64,000 nt of DNA from Glacieibacterium arshaanense (GCF_004681125.1 NZ_SIHO01000002.1:372001-436000); one strand, 5' to 3'; numbered from the stretch's first letter, positions 1 to 9,867 are shown. Notes: generated by a model from the letters alone, not told the origin. A program made the numbers and translations.

Positions 1-809
1 AGGTGGCCGAGTCCCACGAGCGCCGTCAACCGCCCATCGCCGACGAGCGCCGCAGCGCTGCGCGCGCTCGAAATGGGGATCGCCGCATCCGCGCTGCCGT
101 GGACAAGCAGCATCCGCGTCTGCAGTAGCGGCAGGTCGCGCGCTAACGCGTCGAGATCCCAGTTGGCCATCATAGTGATCGCCCCCGCGCAATGGCCCGA
201 AGTCGCGAACAGGCGTTGATAAAATGCAACGCCCGCGTCATCGATGCGCGACCCCGTGCTGCGCAGCAAAAACTGCGCAGTTTCGCCGCGCGTCCGCGCC
301 AGACGGGCGAGGAAATGCGGCGCCAGCGGGTTGACGAACAACAGCCGGGCGAGCGACGGAAACAGCTTCGCGCCGAGCCCCGGAAACGGCAGCAGCGCAG
401 CACTCAGCCCGATGATCGCGTCGGGGGTCGCCTGTCCGTCGAGCACCATGCGACACGCGATTGCCGCACCCGCCGAATGACCGACAATGGCATCCGGCGC
501 GATCTCCAACCGACGCAGCAGGTTGCCGACCGTCCGCGCCATCGCCGGCATCGACATGCCGTCGGCAGGCCGCCACGAAGTGAAGCCGTGGCCGGGCAGG
601 TCGACCGCAACCACGGTGAAATGCTCGGCGAGCAACGGCGCCAGCGCGCGCCAGCTGTGCGTCGCGGCGCCGGTGCCATGCAGCAGCAGCAGCGCCGGCC
701 CCGCCCCCATGACCTGGACATGCCAGCGCAGCCTGCCGGACTCGACGAACCGACTATGCGCGCTGTTCGGCCAGCCTTTGCCTTCGACCGACCAGCGCGG
801 CGCCGTCAT
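1..809 (-). CDS. bchO: BchO, magnesium-chelatase-associated alpha/beta hydrolase (3' end outside window)
   Basis: Alpha/beta-hydrolase fold protein that accompanies the magnesium chelatase of bacteriochlorophyll synthesis; its exact biochemical role in the family is not established. 269 codons are visible and the frame runs open off the left edge. Seen: oxyanion-type HGTG at residues 44-47, VDLPGHG near 69-75 and the nucleophile elbow GHSAGA at 110-115 (Ser112). The ATG at 809 overlaps the bchD stop as ATGA, so translation is probably coupled to bchD. Position last in a bchI-bchD-bchO string is the classical order in purple-bacterial photosynthesis clusters and decides the call over a generic hydrolase. 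Confidence 0.9.
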   Translation of the reverse strand, partial: MTAPRWSVEGKGWPNSAHSRFVESGRLRWHVQVMGAGPALLLLHGTGAATHSWRALAPLLAEHFTVVAVDLPGHGFTSWRPADGMSMPAMARTVGNLLRRLEIAPDAIVGHSAGAAIACRMVLDGQATPDAIIGLSAALLPFPGLGAKLFPSLARLLFVNPLAPHFLARLARTRGETAQFLLRSTGSRIDDAGVAFYQRLFATSGHCAGAITMMANWDLDALARDLPLLQTRMLLVHGSADAAIPISSARSAAALVGDGRLTALVGLGH

Positions 810-2563
810 GCACGCTGCGCCGCACTGACTGCGGCATGCATCGTCGTCGCGTCGGCCCGCGGCAACGGCAGATAGCGCGCGCGCATAGCGGCCGCGAGCG
901 CCGCGCCCTCGGGACGGGGCCGCGCCGAAATATCGACGAACGCTGCGGCAATTCCGGCGGTGCCGATGGCCTTAGCCGCCTCTTTCGCGTCCGCCTCGGC
1001 GGCGGCGCGAACGCTACCGCCATCGGCGGCGATATTGGCGCGGCCGTCGGTCAATACGACAATGAACGGCGTCTGGCCGCGCGCGCGTGCCGCCTCGGCA
1101 AGCTCGCGCGCGGCGTTGAGCCCCGCCGCCAACGGCGTACCACCACCGCCCGGCAGCTCAGCCAGCGACCGCCGCGCGCGCGCCAGCGACCGCGTCGGCG
1201 GCAGCAGCACCTCGGCCAACGTGCCGCGAAACGCGATCAGCGCCACCTGCGCGCGCTTGACATAGGCCTCGGCAAGCAGCAGTTCGACCGCACCTTTGGC
1301 CTCGGCGAGCCGCGCCAGCGCCGACGATCCGGAAGCGTCGACGGCAAAAATCGTCAACGCCTCGGCGCGCGTCTCGAAGCGGCGGACGCGGAGATCGTCG
1401 CGGCGGACCGCAATGCGTCCGTCAGTGCCGCGCAATTTTTGCCAGGGTGCCGCGGAGCGCAACGTATCGATCAGACTCAGGCGCTGTCCACCGCCGGGCA
1501 TGCCGGCACGTGCCCCCATCGGCCGGCCGCGCACGCCGGACTTTTGGCGCGCACCGGCGCCGCGCACATTGTTTGGCCTCCCGCGCCGGACGGTGCCTGC
1601 GGCTATCCGGGCGAGAACATCCTTGGGCAGCGACGCCAGCGCGGCGGCAAGTACCAAATCCTCGAGCGGCGCTTGCTCGCCATTTTCGTCTTCGCCCGCG
1701 TCGCTGTCCTGCGGTGGCGGGGGCGTCGAGTCGGCCTCCGGCTCTGCCGGTGCCATCGGCAGGCGCGTCGCCCGCGGCGCCAGCACAAGTCGCGCGGCCA
1801 ACAAGACGTCTTCATCGGCGACCGTCGTGCGTCCGGCAAGCCGGGCACTCGCGCGCGCGGCGCGTAGCGCGAACAGCGGCGCACGCGCTGAGTCGATCCC
1901 CAGTGCCGCTGCGGTGGTGGCGAGCGCCGATACTATTTCGTCCGGGGCCTGGACCGCGGGCGTGCCGCCGTAAAATCGCTGTATCGCGAGCAGCGCTTCG
2001 GTCGCTGGTGGATCCAGTGCCCAATCACCGCCGTGCAGCGACAGCGCACGCGATGCCGTCAGGTCGATCCAGAACGCAACCCGCTCGATCAGTGCGGCCG
2101 GCGCGCGTTCCTCGGGTTCGATGCCATCATCGAACGCCACCGTTAGAAAGCGCGCGCCGTAGCGCGCGGCAACCCCGTCGCGCTCGGTAGCGGCCGTGCC
2201 GGCATCCATCACTGCCGTGATCCTGCCGACAGTCGCGTCGGACAGCCGCTCCGCCATCGGCACGATGATGATCCCGCCGTCGGCTTCGGCGAACAGCCCG
2301 GCCCGCGTCACCCGCTTGCCCTGCGCCAACGTCGCGGTCAGATCGATGCCGCCCAGCAGCCGCTCATCATCAATGTGTGACGGCAAGCGCCGTACCGGCG
2401 CCGACGTGGGCAACCCCGTGCGCAACTCTGCAATGACCGCGTCGCGCAACTCGCCGCCGCCACGTAGCACGATGCCGCCGAGTTCGGGATCGATGGCGCA
2501 CAGCCGCGCGGCAATCAGCGCATCCTGAAAGGCATCGGGCGCAACGTCGCCCGCGCTGTTCAC
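806..2563 (-). CDS. bchD: Magnesium chelatase subunit D
   Basis: BchD, 585 aa, forms the AAA+ double ring with BchI and presents the complex to BchH, which inserts Mg2+ into protoporphyrin IX. Layout: degenerate AAA-like N-terminal region (1-265) with no Walker A motif, acidic and proline-rich linker (about 270-300), then a von Willebrand A / integrin-I domain with MIDAS residues DASGS at 409-413, Thr in GGGTPLA near 476 and Asp in LTDGRAN near 506. Start chosen is the GTG at 2563, which overlaps the bchI stop as GTGA; the frame extends upstream to 2776 but that part lies inside bchI and is not BchD-like. Cotranscribed with bchI and bchO. Confidence 0.95.
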   Translation of the reverse strand: MNSAGDVAPDAFQDALIAARLCAIDPELGGIVLRGGGELRDAVIAELRTGLPTSAPVRRLPSHIDDERLLGGIDLTATLAQGKRVTRAGLFAEADGGIIIVPMAERLSDATVGRITAVMDAGTAATERDGVAARYGARFLTVAFDDGIEPEERAPAALIERVAFWIDLTASRALSLHGGDWALDPPATEALLAIQRFYGGTPAVQAPDEIVSALATTAAALGIDSARAPLFALRAARASARLAGRTTVADEDVLLAARLVLAPRATRLPMAPAEPEADSTPPPPQDSDAGEDENGEQAPLEDLVLAAALASLPKDVLARIAAGTVRRGRPNNVRGAGARQKSGVRGRPMGARAGMPGGGQRLSLIDTLRSAAPWQKLRGTDGRIAVRRDDLRVRRFETRAEALTIFAVDASGSSALARLAEAKGAVELLLAEAYVKRAQVALIAFRGTLAEVLLPPTRSLARARRSLAELPGGGGTPLAAGLNAARELAEAARARGQTPFIVVLTDGRANIAADGGSVRAAAEADAKEAAKAIGTAGIAAAFVDISARPRPEGAALAAAMRARYLPLPRADATTMHAAVSAAQRA

Positions 2564-3519
2564 GCCGCCAATTCCTCCAGCGCCCGCTCGATCCGCGCAG
2601 TCGACCCGGTCTCGTCGAGCACGTTGCGCCGCAGGCGGTGGCGCAGCGCCAGCGGCGCCACTTGCCGGACATGTACCGTGCCGACGTTCTCGACGCCGTC
2701 GAGCGCCGCAAGCGCCCGCGCCGATCGCATCAGTGTCAGCTCGCCGCGCAGGCCATCGGCCCCCACCGCCATGCACAGCCGCGAAGCGTACGCCAGCACC
2801 GCGTCGGGGATCGTCACGCCGGAAAGCATCGCCCGCCCGTGCGCGATGCGATTCTGTGTCTTGCGCTGCGACCGTCGCCAGATTTCGGTGAACGCAGCGG
2901 GATCGCGCTCGAAGGCATCGCAGCGCTTCAGAATCTCGACACGCTGCGTCAGGTCTTGCGGCGTCCTCACCTCGACCGAAAGCCCGAAGCGGTCGAGCAA
3001 CTGCGGGCGCAGCTCGCCTTCCTCGGGGTTGCCGCTGCCGACCAGCACAAAGCGGGCGGGGTGACGAATGCTCAGTCCCTCGCGCTCGACGACATTCTCG
3101 CCCGAAGCCGCAACATCGAGCAGCAGGTCAACGATATGATCCTCGAGGAGGTTGACTTCATCGATGTAGAGAAAGCCGCCATTGGCGCGCGCCAGCAACC
3201 CCGGCTCGAAGGCCTTGATCCCTGACCCCAGCGCTCGTTCGAGGTCGAGCGCGCCCACCACGCGGTCTTCGGTCGCGCCCAAGGGCAGGTCGACGAAAGG
3301 CACCGGCACCTGCCCCTTGCGCGCCGTGCCGTCCTGATAGCCGGCGTGAGCTGCCGGAACCGACGGCAGCAGCGCGGCAAGTGCCCGCACCGCGGTTGAT
3401 TTACCCGTGCCGCGGTCGCCGAACACCATGACGCCACCAATCCGTGCGTCCACCGCGGCAATTAGCAGCGCCAGTTTCATCTCGTCCTGGCCGACGATCG
3501 CGGAAAAGGGAAAGGACAT
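2560..3519 (-). CDS. bchI: Magnesium chelatase ATPase subunit I
   Basis: BchI, 319 aa, is the AAA+ ATPase motor of the magnesium chelatase at the branch from heme to bacteriochlorophyll. Seen: Walker A GDRGTGKS at 34-41, Walker B LYIDE at 117-121, the VGSGNPEEG sensor segment at 160-168 and the LLDRFGL arginine region near 174-180. The start is the ATG at 3519 giving the family-typical MSFPFSAIVGQDEMK N-terminus; the upstream extension of the frame to 3834 is antisense to the divergent TspO gene. First gene of the bchIDO operon, 54 bp from divergent tspO, with a PpsR-type box in the gap. Confidence 0.97.
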   Translation of the reverse strand: MSFPFSAIVGQDEMKLALLIAAVDARIGGVMVFGDRGTGKSTAVRALAALLPSVPAAHAGYQDGTARKGQVPVPFVDLPLGATEDRVVGALDLERALGSGIKAFEPGLLARANGGFLYIDEVNLLEDHIVDLLLDVAASGENVVEREGLSIRHPARFVLVGSGNPEEGELRPQLLDRFGLSVEVRTPQDLTQRVEILKRCDAFERDPAAFTEIWRRSQRKTQNRIAHGRAMLSGVTIPDAVLAYASRLCMAVGADGLRGELTLMRSARALAALDGVENVGTVHVRQVAPLALRHRLRRNVLDETGSTARIERALEELAA

Positions 3520-3533
3520 GCGCACGGATAATC

Positions 3534-3551
3534 TGTAACATGAGTTGGACA
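3534..3551. promoter_or_regulatory. PpsR/CrtJ-type operator TGT-N12-ACA
   Basis: Exact match to the TGT-N12-ACA palindrome bound by the photosynthesis repressor PpsR (CrtJ) of purple bacteria. It lies 15 bp upstream of the bchI start and 22 bp upstream of the tspO start, in the only gap between these divergent genes, so it could control both by oxygen and light. Only one exact box is visible; PpsR usually binds two, so the second may be degenerate. Confidence 0.6.
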
Positions 3552-3573
3552 CGCCACAAGATGGACATTTCAG

Positions 3574-4047
3574 TTGAACTGGCCCCCGATCATCATCGCC
3601 GCCGCTGTCGCGATATTTCTTGGCGGGTTTGGCGGACTGATGACGCCGATCGGCGACTGGTACCGGAATTTGCGCAAGCCGGCGCTGCAACCGCCGAACT
3701 GGCTGTTCGGGCCCGCCTGGACGATCATTCTCGGTCTCGCCGCTTGGTCGGCGGTTGTCGCCTGGGAGGCTGCGCCCGGTCCCGCGGCACGAACGACGGT
3801 CGTCATCCTGTTCGCGACCAACGCCGTATTCCATGCACTCTGGAGCCCGCTGTTCTTTCGCTTGCGCCGGCCGGACTGGGCGCTGATCGAAGTGGTTTTC
3901 TTATGGGCTTCGCTGGTCGCGCTGGTCGTGGGCCTATGGCCGATTTCGCAACAGGCCAGCCTGTTGATCATGCCGTACCTGCTATGGGTCAGCTTCGCCT
4001 CATGGCTCAACAGCGCAATTGTGCGCTTGAACCGCCCATTTGCCTGA
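3574..4047 (+). CDS. tspO: TspO/MBR family tryptophan-rich sensory protein
   Basis: Five-helix membrane protein of the TspO/CrtK/peripheral benzodiazepine receptor family, 157 aa as usual. In Rhodobacter TspO binds tetrapyrroles and modulates photosynthesis gene expression with oxygen. Seen: the signature segment NWLFGPAWTIILGLAAWSA near residues 43-61, many Trp residues and five hydrophobic stretches. The frame has a stop at 3541-3543 and no ATG, so TTG at 3574 is the only start that keeps the first helix. Divergent from bchIDO across a PpsR-type box, which fits a role connected to tetrapyrrole traffic. Confidence 0.88.
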   Translation: MNWPPIIIAAAVAIFLGGFGGLMTPIGDWYRNLRKPALQPPNWLFGPAWTIILGLAAWSAVVAWEAAPGPAARTTVVILFATNAVFHALWSPLFFRLRRPDWALIEVVFLWASLVALVVGLWPISQQASLLIMPYLLWVSFASWLNSAIVRLNRPFA

Positions 4048-4140
4048 CGAGAATTTGGCGCAGCGCGCTACCGCGGGGACTTGATCCGGGCGCAACTTTC
4101 CCCTCGATGGCTGCATTGTCCAACAATGTTTCGGGGGGAG

Positions 4141-4216
4141 TGGTGCCGCTTAGGTGACTCGAACACCTGACCCCATCATTACGAATGATGTGCTCTACCG
4201 GCTGAGCTAAAGCGGC
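4141..4216 (-). tRNA. tRNA-Thr, anticodon CGU
   Basis: Full cloverleaf on the minus strand, 76 nt with encoded CCA. Acceptor stem GCCGCTT / AAGCGGC, D-arm TAGCTCAGCCGGTAGAGC, anticodon stem CATCA/TGATG enclosing TT-CGT-AA, T-arm with GTTCGAGTC. The anticodon CGT reads ACG threonine codons. It lies 94 bp downstream of tspO on the opposite strand. Confidence 0.97.
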
Positions 4217-4323
4217 GGTGCGGGGGCAATAGCAGCGACTCCCGCGATATACAAGCGGCGTGCGGCGCAAGTGGGCTGTGGTCGTGTCGTTATTTGTGCG
4301 GGACGGTCAAAGGGACCAGCGAC

Positions 4324-4953
4324 ATGCGTCAGGACAGCGTCAATCGTGGCAAGGCGGTGCGCAGTGCTCGTGATGCGCTGCCTGCCGACGACGTGCGCTT
4401 CGATCTGCCGCCGGTGTTCGGCGGCGACGATGACCGTCGCATGGCACAGCGCGCCGAAGCGCAGTGGCGGTTGGCACGGGCGCCGCACGCCACGATGCCC
4501 GGTCACCACGACATGGCGACCGGCGCCGCAGGCGCATTTGCCGAGCATGCATTGCTGCTCGACCTGCGGCGCGGCGACCGCGTCGATGTGCTATTCGCCG
4601 GTGCCGCGGTGACAGCGGCGTTCGGCATTACGCCGGGCTATTTGGCGAGCAGCTGCGACGGTGGGTTGGCGGCACTGCTGCTCGATAGCTGCGAGCTGAT
4701 GCGGCTGTGGCGCGCCGTCGTGCCGGTCGATGCCGCGCTTGCCGGCAGTACCAGCGCCTGCCTGCTGACGCGCGGCGTGCTGCTGCCGCTGGCCGACGAC
4801 GCGGGCGGGCTCGGTTATGTCCATGGCGTGCTCAACTGGAAGCAGCTGCTTGACCGCGCGGCATCCGAAAGTCTGCGGCGCGAGGTCAATTTTGCACTGC
4901 GCGGTGACTCCAGGCATTTGTCGGCAATTCCGGAGTCTGTGCGCGAAAACTGA
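4324..4953 (+). CDS. Unknown protein, possibly a divergent PAS-like sensor
   Basis: 209 aa soluble protein that I do not recognise with confidence. The ATG at 4324 has AAAGGGA upstream; an in-frame start at 4294 lacks this. There is no signal peptide or membrane helix. The middle and C-terminal part (about 60-190) alternates hydrophobic strands and a late Gly-Tyr-Val-His-Gly segment, loosely like a PAS fold (LDLRRGDRVDVLFAG at about 80), but no cofactor residue can be assigned. It stands between the tRNA gene and the glutamate dehydrogenase, as a single gene. Confidence 0.55.
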   Translation: MRQDSVNRGKAVRSARDALPADDVRFDLPPVFGGDDDRRMAQRAEAQWRLARAPHATMPGHHDMATGAAGAFAEHALLLDLRRGDRVDVLFAGAAVTAAFGITPGYLASSCDGGLAALLLDSCELMRLWRAVVPVDAALAGSTSACLLTRGVLLPLADDAGGLGYVHGVLNWKQLLDRAASESLRREVNFALRGDSRHLSAIPESVREN

Positions 4954-5124
4954 CGAATTTTTCAAATCCACGGGCTGATTCCATGCGAAAATGTGGACAA
5001 ACCCTCCAAAATCGACACAAAATTCGCAGAATCCATCATTGCTTGCGCACAGCAATAGCATTGTCCTATTGCCGCGCCCGACGCATAAGCGGTGACGGAT
5101 CCGGCGAAAGCGAGGAGCAAGGCA

Positions 5125-8100
5125 ATGGCGGCACGAGCAGGCGACGATACGCCAGCCCCGGCAGGCGAGAACGCCAACCGACGGCTGTTTGCCGATCTGC
5201 TGTTTGCCACGGCGCTGCCCGGCGAGGCCGACAGTATCGATGCTGCCGCCGCCGACCGCATCGTCGCGCAGGTCGCGACGCTCGCCGCCAAGCGTAGCCC
5301 CGGCACGCCGGCTATCTCGCTCGACCCCATCGACAGCCAGGGTGGTCGCCGTCGCCTCGGGCTGGCGATCGTCAATGATGATATGCCGTTTCTCGTGGAT
5401 TCGGTGTCGGCGGCCATTACCAGCGCCGGCCTCGGCATCGACCGGCTGCTGCATCCGATCGTCACCGTACGTCGTGACGACAAGGGTCGGTTGCTCACCA
5501 TCTCCGCCGCCGATGCCAATGCGCCTGCCCTCGGCGAAGCGCGCGAGTCGCTGATCTACATCGAACTCGAACGCGTCAGCGCCAAGGCGCGGCTCGCGCT
5601 CGTTGAAACGCTGCACGGCGTGCTCGCCGATGTACGCGTTGCGGTCAACGATTGGGCCGACATGCTCGCGGCGCTCAAGGCGGCGACGCGGGCGCTGGCC
5701 GACAATCCGCCGCCCGTCGCGCCGCACGCTGCCGCCGAAACCACGGCGTTCCTCGATTGGCTCGCCGCCGACAACTTCACGCTGCTCGGCGTGTCGCGCA
5801 CCGATCTCGACGGCGGTGAAGTCGAAGGACTTGGCTTGCTGCGCAACCCGAAGTTCGCGGTGTGGGGCGATGACGCATTGCCGGCGCCGGTGCAGAAGTT
5901 CCTCGACTCACCCGAGCCGATGCTTGTCAGCAAGACCGGCGCAGTTTCGACGGTGCACCGCCACGTCAATTTCGACATGATTTCGGTCAAGGGCTATGAC
6001 CGCCAGGGCCGCGCGGTCACCGAGACGCGCTTTATCGGGCTGTTCACCAGCTCGGCGCTCGCCACCTCGCCGCGCATGGTGCCGCTGCTGCGCCGCAAGG
6101 TCGCCGAGGTCATCGACGCGCTGGGGTTCGATGCCAAGGGCCATACCGGCAAGGCGCTCGTCCATGTCCTCGAAGCCTTCCCGCGCGAGGAACTGTTCGA
6201 AGCCAGTCCCGAGCGATTGAAGTCGATGGCGCTCGGCCTGCTGTCGCTGCTCGACCGGCCGCGGCCCAAGCTGTTCGCGCGCGCCGATGCTTATGGGCGC
6301 TTTGTCTCGGTGCTCGTCTATGTGCCGCGCGATGCCTATACCAGCGGCGTCCGCGAACGCGTCGGCGCCATGCTCACCGAAACCTTCGGCGGCAAGCTGA
6401 CGCGCTATGAAGTCGAACTGCGCGCCGAGGGCCTGGCGCGCGTCCACTACATCATCGGCACGCCGGGCGGCGACGTCACGCTCGACGAGGCCGCATTGGA
6501 TGCCCGCCTCGATGCGATGGTGCGCGGCTGGGATGAACATATCGAAGCCGCGCTCGCCGAAGTCGCCGGTCCCGCGCGGGCGGCACGCCTGACGCTGACG
6601 CACGGCAAGGCGTTCTCGCCGAGCTACCGCGCGCAATATAGCGCGGCCGATGCGGCGACCGACCTGCTGGCGCTGTCGCGGCTCGAGGACAGCACCGGCC
6701 GCGAAGTGCTGCTTTATCGCCGTGCTGGTGACGCGCCGCGCGCGCTGCGGCTCAAGATCTACCGGCTCGGCCAGATCATCGCATTGTCGGACGCGGTGCC
6801 GGTGCTCGAAAACTTCGGGCTGCGTGTTATCGAGGAGTTCCCGTTCGACCTCGATGGCGGACGCCTCGGCTGGATCCACGACTTCCTGCTTGAAGTGCAG
6901 GGCGAGGCGGCGACGCTCGACCTCGACGTGTTGCGCGCCCGCGTCGAGCCGGCACTGCGCCATGTGCTGCTCGGCCAGCAGGAGAATGACGCGTTCAACG
7001 CGCTGGTCATCGGCTGCGGGCTCGGCGCCGAAACCGCGGGCTGGCTACGCGCCTATTTCCGCTACCTGCGCCAGACCGGCGTCGCCTACGGGCTGACCAC
7101 CGTCGTCGATGCGCTGCGCCGCTATCCGGCGGTCACCGATGACATCGTCGCGCTGTTCCGCGCCAAGTTCGAGCTCGATGTCGATGACCGCGCGACCGCA
7201 ATCGCCGCTGCCGCCGAACGCATCGACGCCGGGCTGGCCAATGTCACCGCAATCGACGACGACACGATCCTGCGCCTCTACCAGTCGGTCATCGATGCGA
7301 CGCTGCGCACCAATGCCTTCGTCCCCGGCGGTCCCGAAGCGCTGGCCTTCAAGCTCGACAGCCACGAAGTTCCCAACCTGCCGCCGCCGGTGCCGTACCG
7401 CGAAATCTGGGTCTATTCCCCGCGCGTCGAAGGCATCCACCTGCGCGGCGGGCCGATCGCGCGTGGCGGGCTACGCTGGTCCGACCGCCGCGACGACTTC
7501 CGCACCGAAGTGCTCGGGCTGGTCAAGGCGCAGAAGGTCAAGAACACCGTCATCGTGCCCACCGGCGCCAAGGGTGGCTTCTACCCCAAACAACTGCCGG
7601 CGCCGTCGAACCGCGAGGCCTATGCCGCCGAAGGCATCGAGGCCTATTCGATCTTCATCCGCGCCTTGCTGTCGCTGACCGACAACCTCGATGCCGCCGG
7701 CGCCAACATTCCGCCCGACGATGTCGTCTGCCATGACGCGCCCGACCCTTATCTGGTCGTCGCCGCCGACAAGGGCACCGCGACCTTCTCCGACACCGCC
7801 AATGCCATCAGCCTCGCGCATGATGACGGCCGCGGCTTCTGGCTCGGCGACGCCTTCGCCAGCGGCGGGCGCGTAGGCTATGACCACAAGGCGATGGCGA
7901 TCACCGCACGCGGCGCGTGGATTTCGGTGCAGCGCCACTTCCGCGAACTCGGTGTCGATGTGCAGACCGCACCGGTGCGTGTCGCCGGCTGCGGCGACAT
8001 GTCGGGCGACGTGTTCGGCAACGGCATGCTGCTGTCGAAATCGATGAAGCTGGTCGCGGCGTTCGACCACCGCCACTTCTTCTTCGATCCCGAACCCGAT

Positions 8101-9861
8101 GTGAAGAAGGCCTTTGCCGAACGCCAGCGGCTGTTCGCGCTGCCGCGCTCGTCATGGGACGACTATGACCGCAAGGTCATTTCAAAGGGTGGCGGCGTCT
8201 TCCCGCGCAGCCAGAAGTCGATCCCGCTGACCCCCGAAATCCGGCTCAGCCTCAACATCACCGCCGATGCGCTGTCACCGACCGAGCTGATCGTCGCCAT
8301 CCTCAAGGCCAAGGTCGACCTGTTCTGGTTCGGCGGCATCGGCACCTATGTCCGCGCCAATTTCGAAAGCAACGTCGATGTCGGCGATCGCGCCAATGAC
8401 GCGCATCGCGTCACCGGCGACCAGCTCGGCGCCAAGGTCGTTGGCGAAGGCGCCAACCTCGGGCTGACGCAGGCCGGGCGCATCGAGTTCGCCGAACACG
8501 GCGGCCGCATTAACACCGATTTCATCGACAACAGCGCCGGCGTCGATTGCTCGGACAACGAGGTCAACATCAAGATCGCGCTCGGCAGCGAGGTCGCCGC
8601 CGGCCGACTGACCGAGGAGGCGCGCAACGCGCTGCTCGTCGAGATGACCGACGAAGTCGCCGAACTCGTACTCCACGACAACATCATGCAGACGCAGGCG
8701 CTATCGATTGCCGAACGCGGCGGTGCAGCCGCGATTCCGCGCTACATCCGGCTGATCCAGACGCTCGAGACCAGCGCCGCCGAACTCAATCGCAGCCTCG
8801 AAGGCCTCGCCAGTGACGATGTCCTCGTCCAACGCGGCCGGGCCGGCGACGGCCTCGAACGCCCTGAGCTGGCGGTCATCATGGCCTATGCCAAGATGGC
8901 GGTTTACGACGCGCTGGTCGTCAGCCCGGTGTGCGACGATGCGCTGCTGCTGCCCGATCTGATGGGGGCCTTCCCAGATGCGATGGCGGCGCGGTTCCCG
9001 GCGGCAATCGAGACCCACCGGCTGCGCCGCGAACTCGTCGCCACCAAGCTGACCAACGAACTGATCAACCGCGGCGGGCTGACCTTGCCGTTCGAACTCG
9101 CCGAAGAACTCGGCGTCAGCCTGGCGGATGTCGGCGGCGCGTTCGTCGCCGGGCGCGAACTGTTCGACTTCCGCGATCTGTGGGACGCCATCGACAGCGC
9201 CGAAGTGCCCGGCCCGGTCCAGCTCGAACTCCACAGCTATGCGATCGAGGCCATGCGCGCGCAAATGGCCGACCTGCTGCGTGTCGGCGCCGGCGTCGGC
9301 GATCCGTCAGCACTGGTCAGCCGCCTCAAGCCCGGCCTCGACCGGCTCGGCGAACGCATCGCGCAGCTGCTGCGCCCCGAACCGCAGGCGCAGATCGACT
9401 GGTTCGCCGCGACGCTCAACCGCGCCGGCGCGCCGCGCGACGTCGCCGACCGGCTGGTGCGCATGCACGCGCTCGACGGCTCGGTCGGCATCGGCTTGCT
9501 CGCCGCCGACCTCGGCGGCGACGAGGCACAGGTCGCCATGGGCTATACGCACCTCGGTGAAACGCTCGGGCTCGACTGGGCCAAGGGTGCCGCGCTGCTG
9601 CTCGCCCCCAACGACCCGTGGGAACGGCTGCTCAAGGCCGGGCTGGTGCGCGACTTCGAACAGCTGCGGCTCGACCTGATGCGCCGCATCGTCAAGCCCG
9701 GCGGCGATCCGGTGGCAGAGGTCAACACCTGGCTCGCCGCCAACCACGCCCGCGCCAATCGCGTCTGTGCGCTGGTATCGCGCGCGCGCCATAGCGGTGC
9801 GGTGACGACGGCAATGCTCGCGCATGTCGCCAGTCAGGCACGCGCGGTGCTGGCGGGGTAG
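5125..9861 (+). CDS. gdhB: NAD-specific glutamate dehydrogenase, 180 kDa class
   Basis: Oxidative deamination of glutamate to 2-oxoglutarate and ammonia with NAD+. At 1578 aa it matches the large bacterial L_180 class with a long N-terminal regulatory region (about 1-700, ACT-like in the family), a central catalytic/NAD domain (about 710-1230) and a helical C-terminal region. Seen: RGGLRWSDRRDDFRTEVLGL before the catalytic core near 785-805, PTGAKGGFYPKQL near 812, and GVDCSDNEVNIK near 1140. ATG 5125 is chosen because GAGGAG precedes it by 8 nt; GTG 5092 is an alternative with no ribosome binding site. Single gene, followed by the repeat-rich gap. Confidence 0.95.
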   Translation: MAARAGDDTPAPAGENANRRLFADLLFATALPGEADSIDAAAADRIVAQVATLAAKRSPGTPAISLDPIDSQGGRRRLGLAIVNDDMPFLVDSVSAAITSAGLGIDRLLHPIVTVRRDDKGRLLTISAADANAPALGEARESLIYIELERVSAKARLALVETLHGVLADVRVAVNDWADMLAALKAATRALADNPPPVAPHAAAETTAFLDWLAADNFTLLGVSRTDLDGGEVEGLGLLRNPKFAVWGDDALPAPVQKFLDSPEPMLVSKTGAVSTVHRHVNFDMISVKGYDRQGRAVTETRFIGLFTSSALATSPRMVPLLRRKVAEVIDALGFDAKGHTGKALVHVLEAFPREELFEASPERLKSMALGLLSLLDRPRPKLFARADAYGRFVSVLVYVPRDAYTSGVRERVGAMLTETFGGKLTRYEVELRAEGLARVHYIIGTPGGDVTLDEAALDARLDAMVRGWDEHIEAALAEVAGPARAARLTLTHGKAFSPSYRAQYSAADAATDLLALSRLEDSTGREVLLYRRAGDAPRALRLKIYRLGQIIALSDAVPVLENFGLRVIEEFPFDLDGGRLGWIHDFLLEVQGEAATLDLDVLRARVEPALRHVLLGQQENDAFNALVIGCGLGAETAGWLRAYFRYLRQTGVAYGLTTVVDALRRYPAVTDDIVALFRAKFELDVDDRATAIAAAAERIDAGLANVTAIDDDTILRLYQSVIDATLRTNAFVPGGPEALAFKLDSHEVPNLPPPVPYREIWVYSPRVEGIHLRGGPIARGGLRWSDRRDDFRTEVLGLVKAQKVKNTVIVPTGAKGGFYPKQLPAPSNREAYAAEGIEAYSIFIRALLSLTDNLDAAGANIPPDDVVCHDAPDPYLVVAADKGTATFSDTANAISLAHDDGRGFWLGDAFASGGRVGYDHKAMAITARGAWISVQRHFRELGVDVQTAPVRVAGCGDMSGDVFGNGMLLSKSMKLVAAFDHRHFFFDPEPDVKKAFAERQRLFALPRSSWDDYDRKVISKGGGVFPRSQKSIPLTPEIRLSLNITADALSPTELIVAILKAKVDLFWFGGIGTYVRANFESNVDVGDRANDAHRVTGDQLGAKVVGEGANLGLTQAGRIEFAEHGGRINTDFIDNSAGVDCSDNEVNIKIALGSEVAAGRLTEEARNALLVEMTDEVAELVLHDNIMQTQALSIAERGGAAAIPRYIRLIQTLETSAAELNRSLEGLASDDVLVQRGRAGDGLERPELAVIMAYAKMAVYDALVVSPVCDDALLLPDLMGAFPDAMAARFPAAIETHRLRRELVATKLTNELINRGGLTLPFELAEELGVSLADVGGAFVAGRELFDFRDLWDAIDSAEVPGPVQLELHSYAIEAMRAQMADLLRVGAGVGDPSALVSRLKPGLDRLGERIAQLLRPEPQAQIDWFAATLNRAGAPRDVADRLVRMHALDGSVGIGLLAADLGGDEAQVAMGYTHLGETLGLDWAKGAALLLAPNDPWERLLKAGLVRDFEQLRLDLMRRIVKPGGDPVAEVNTWLAANHARANRVCALVSRARHSGAVTTAMLAHVASQARAVLAG

Positions 9862-9867
9862 GATAAA

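Noticed and set aside
2564-2776. N-terminal extension of bchD
   Set aside because: Lies inside bchI; the GTG at 2563 overlaps the bchI stop in the standard coupling arrangement.
3561-3563. ATG just upstream of tspO as its start
   Set aside because: It is out of frame with the TspO protein; TTG 3574 is the only workable start.
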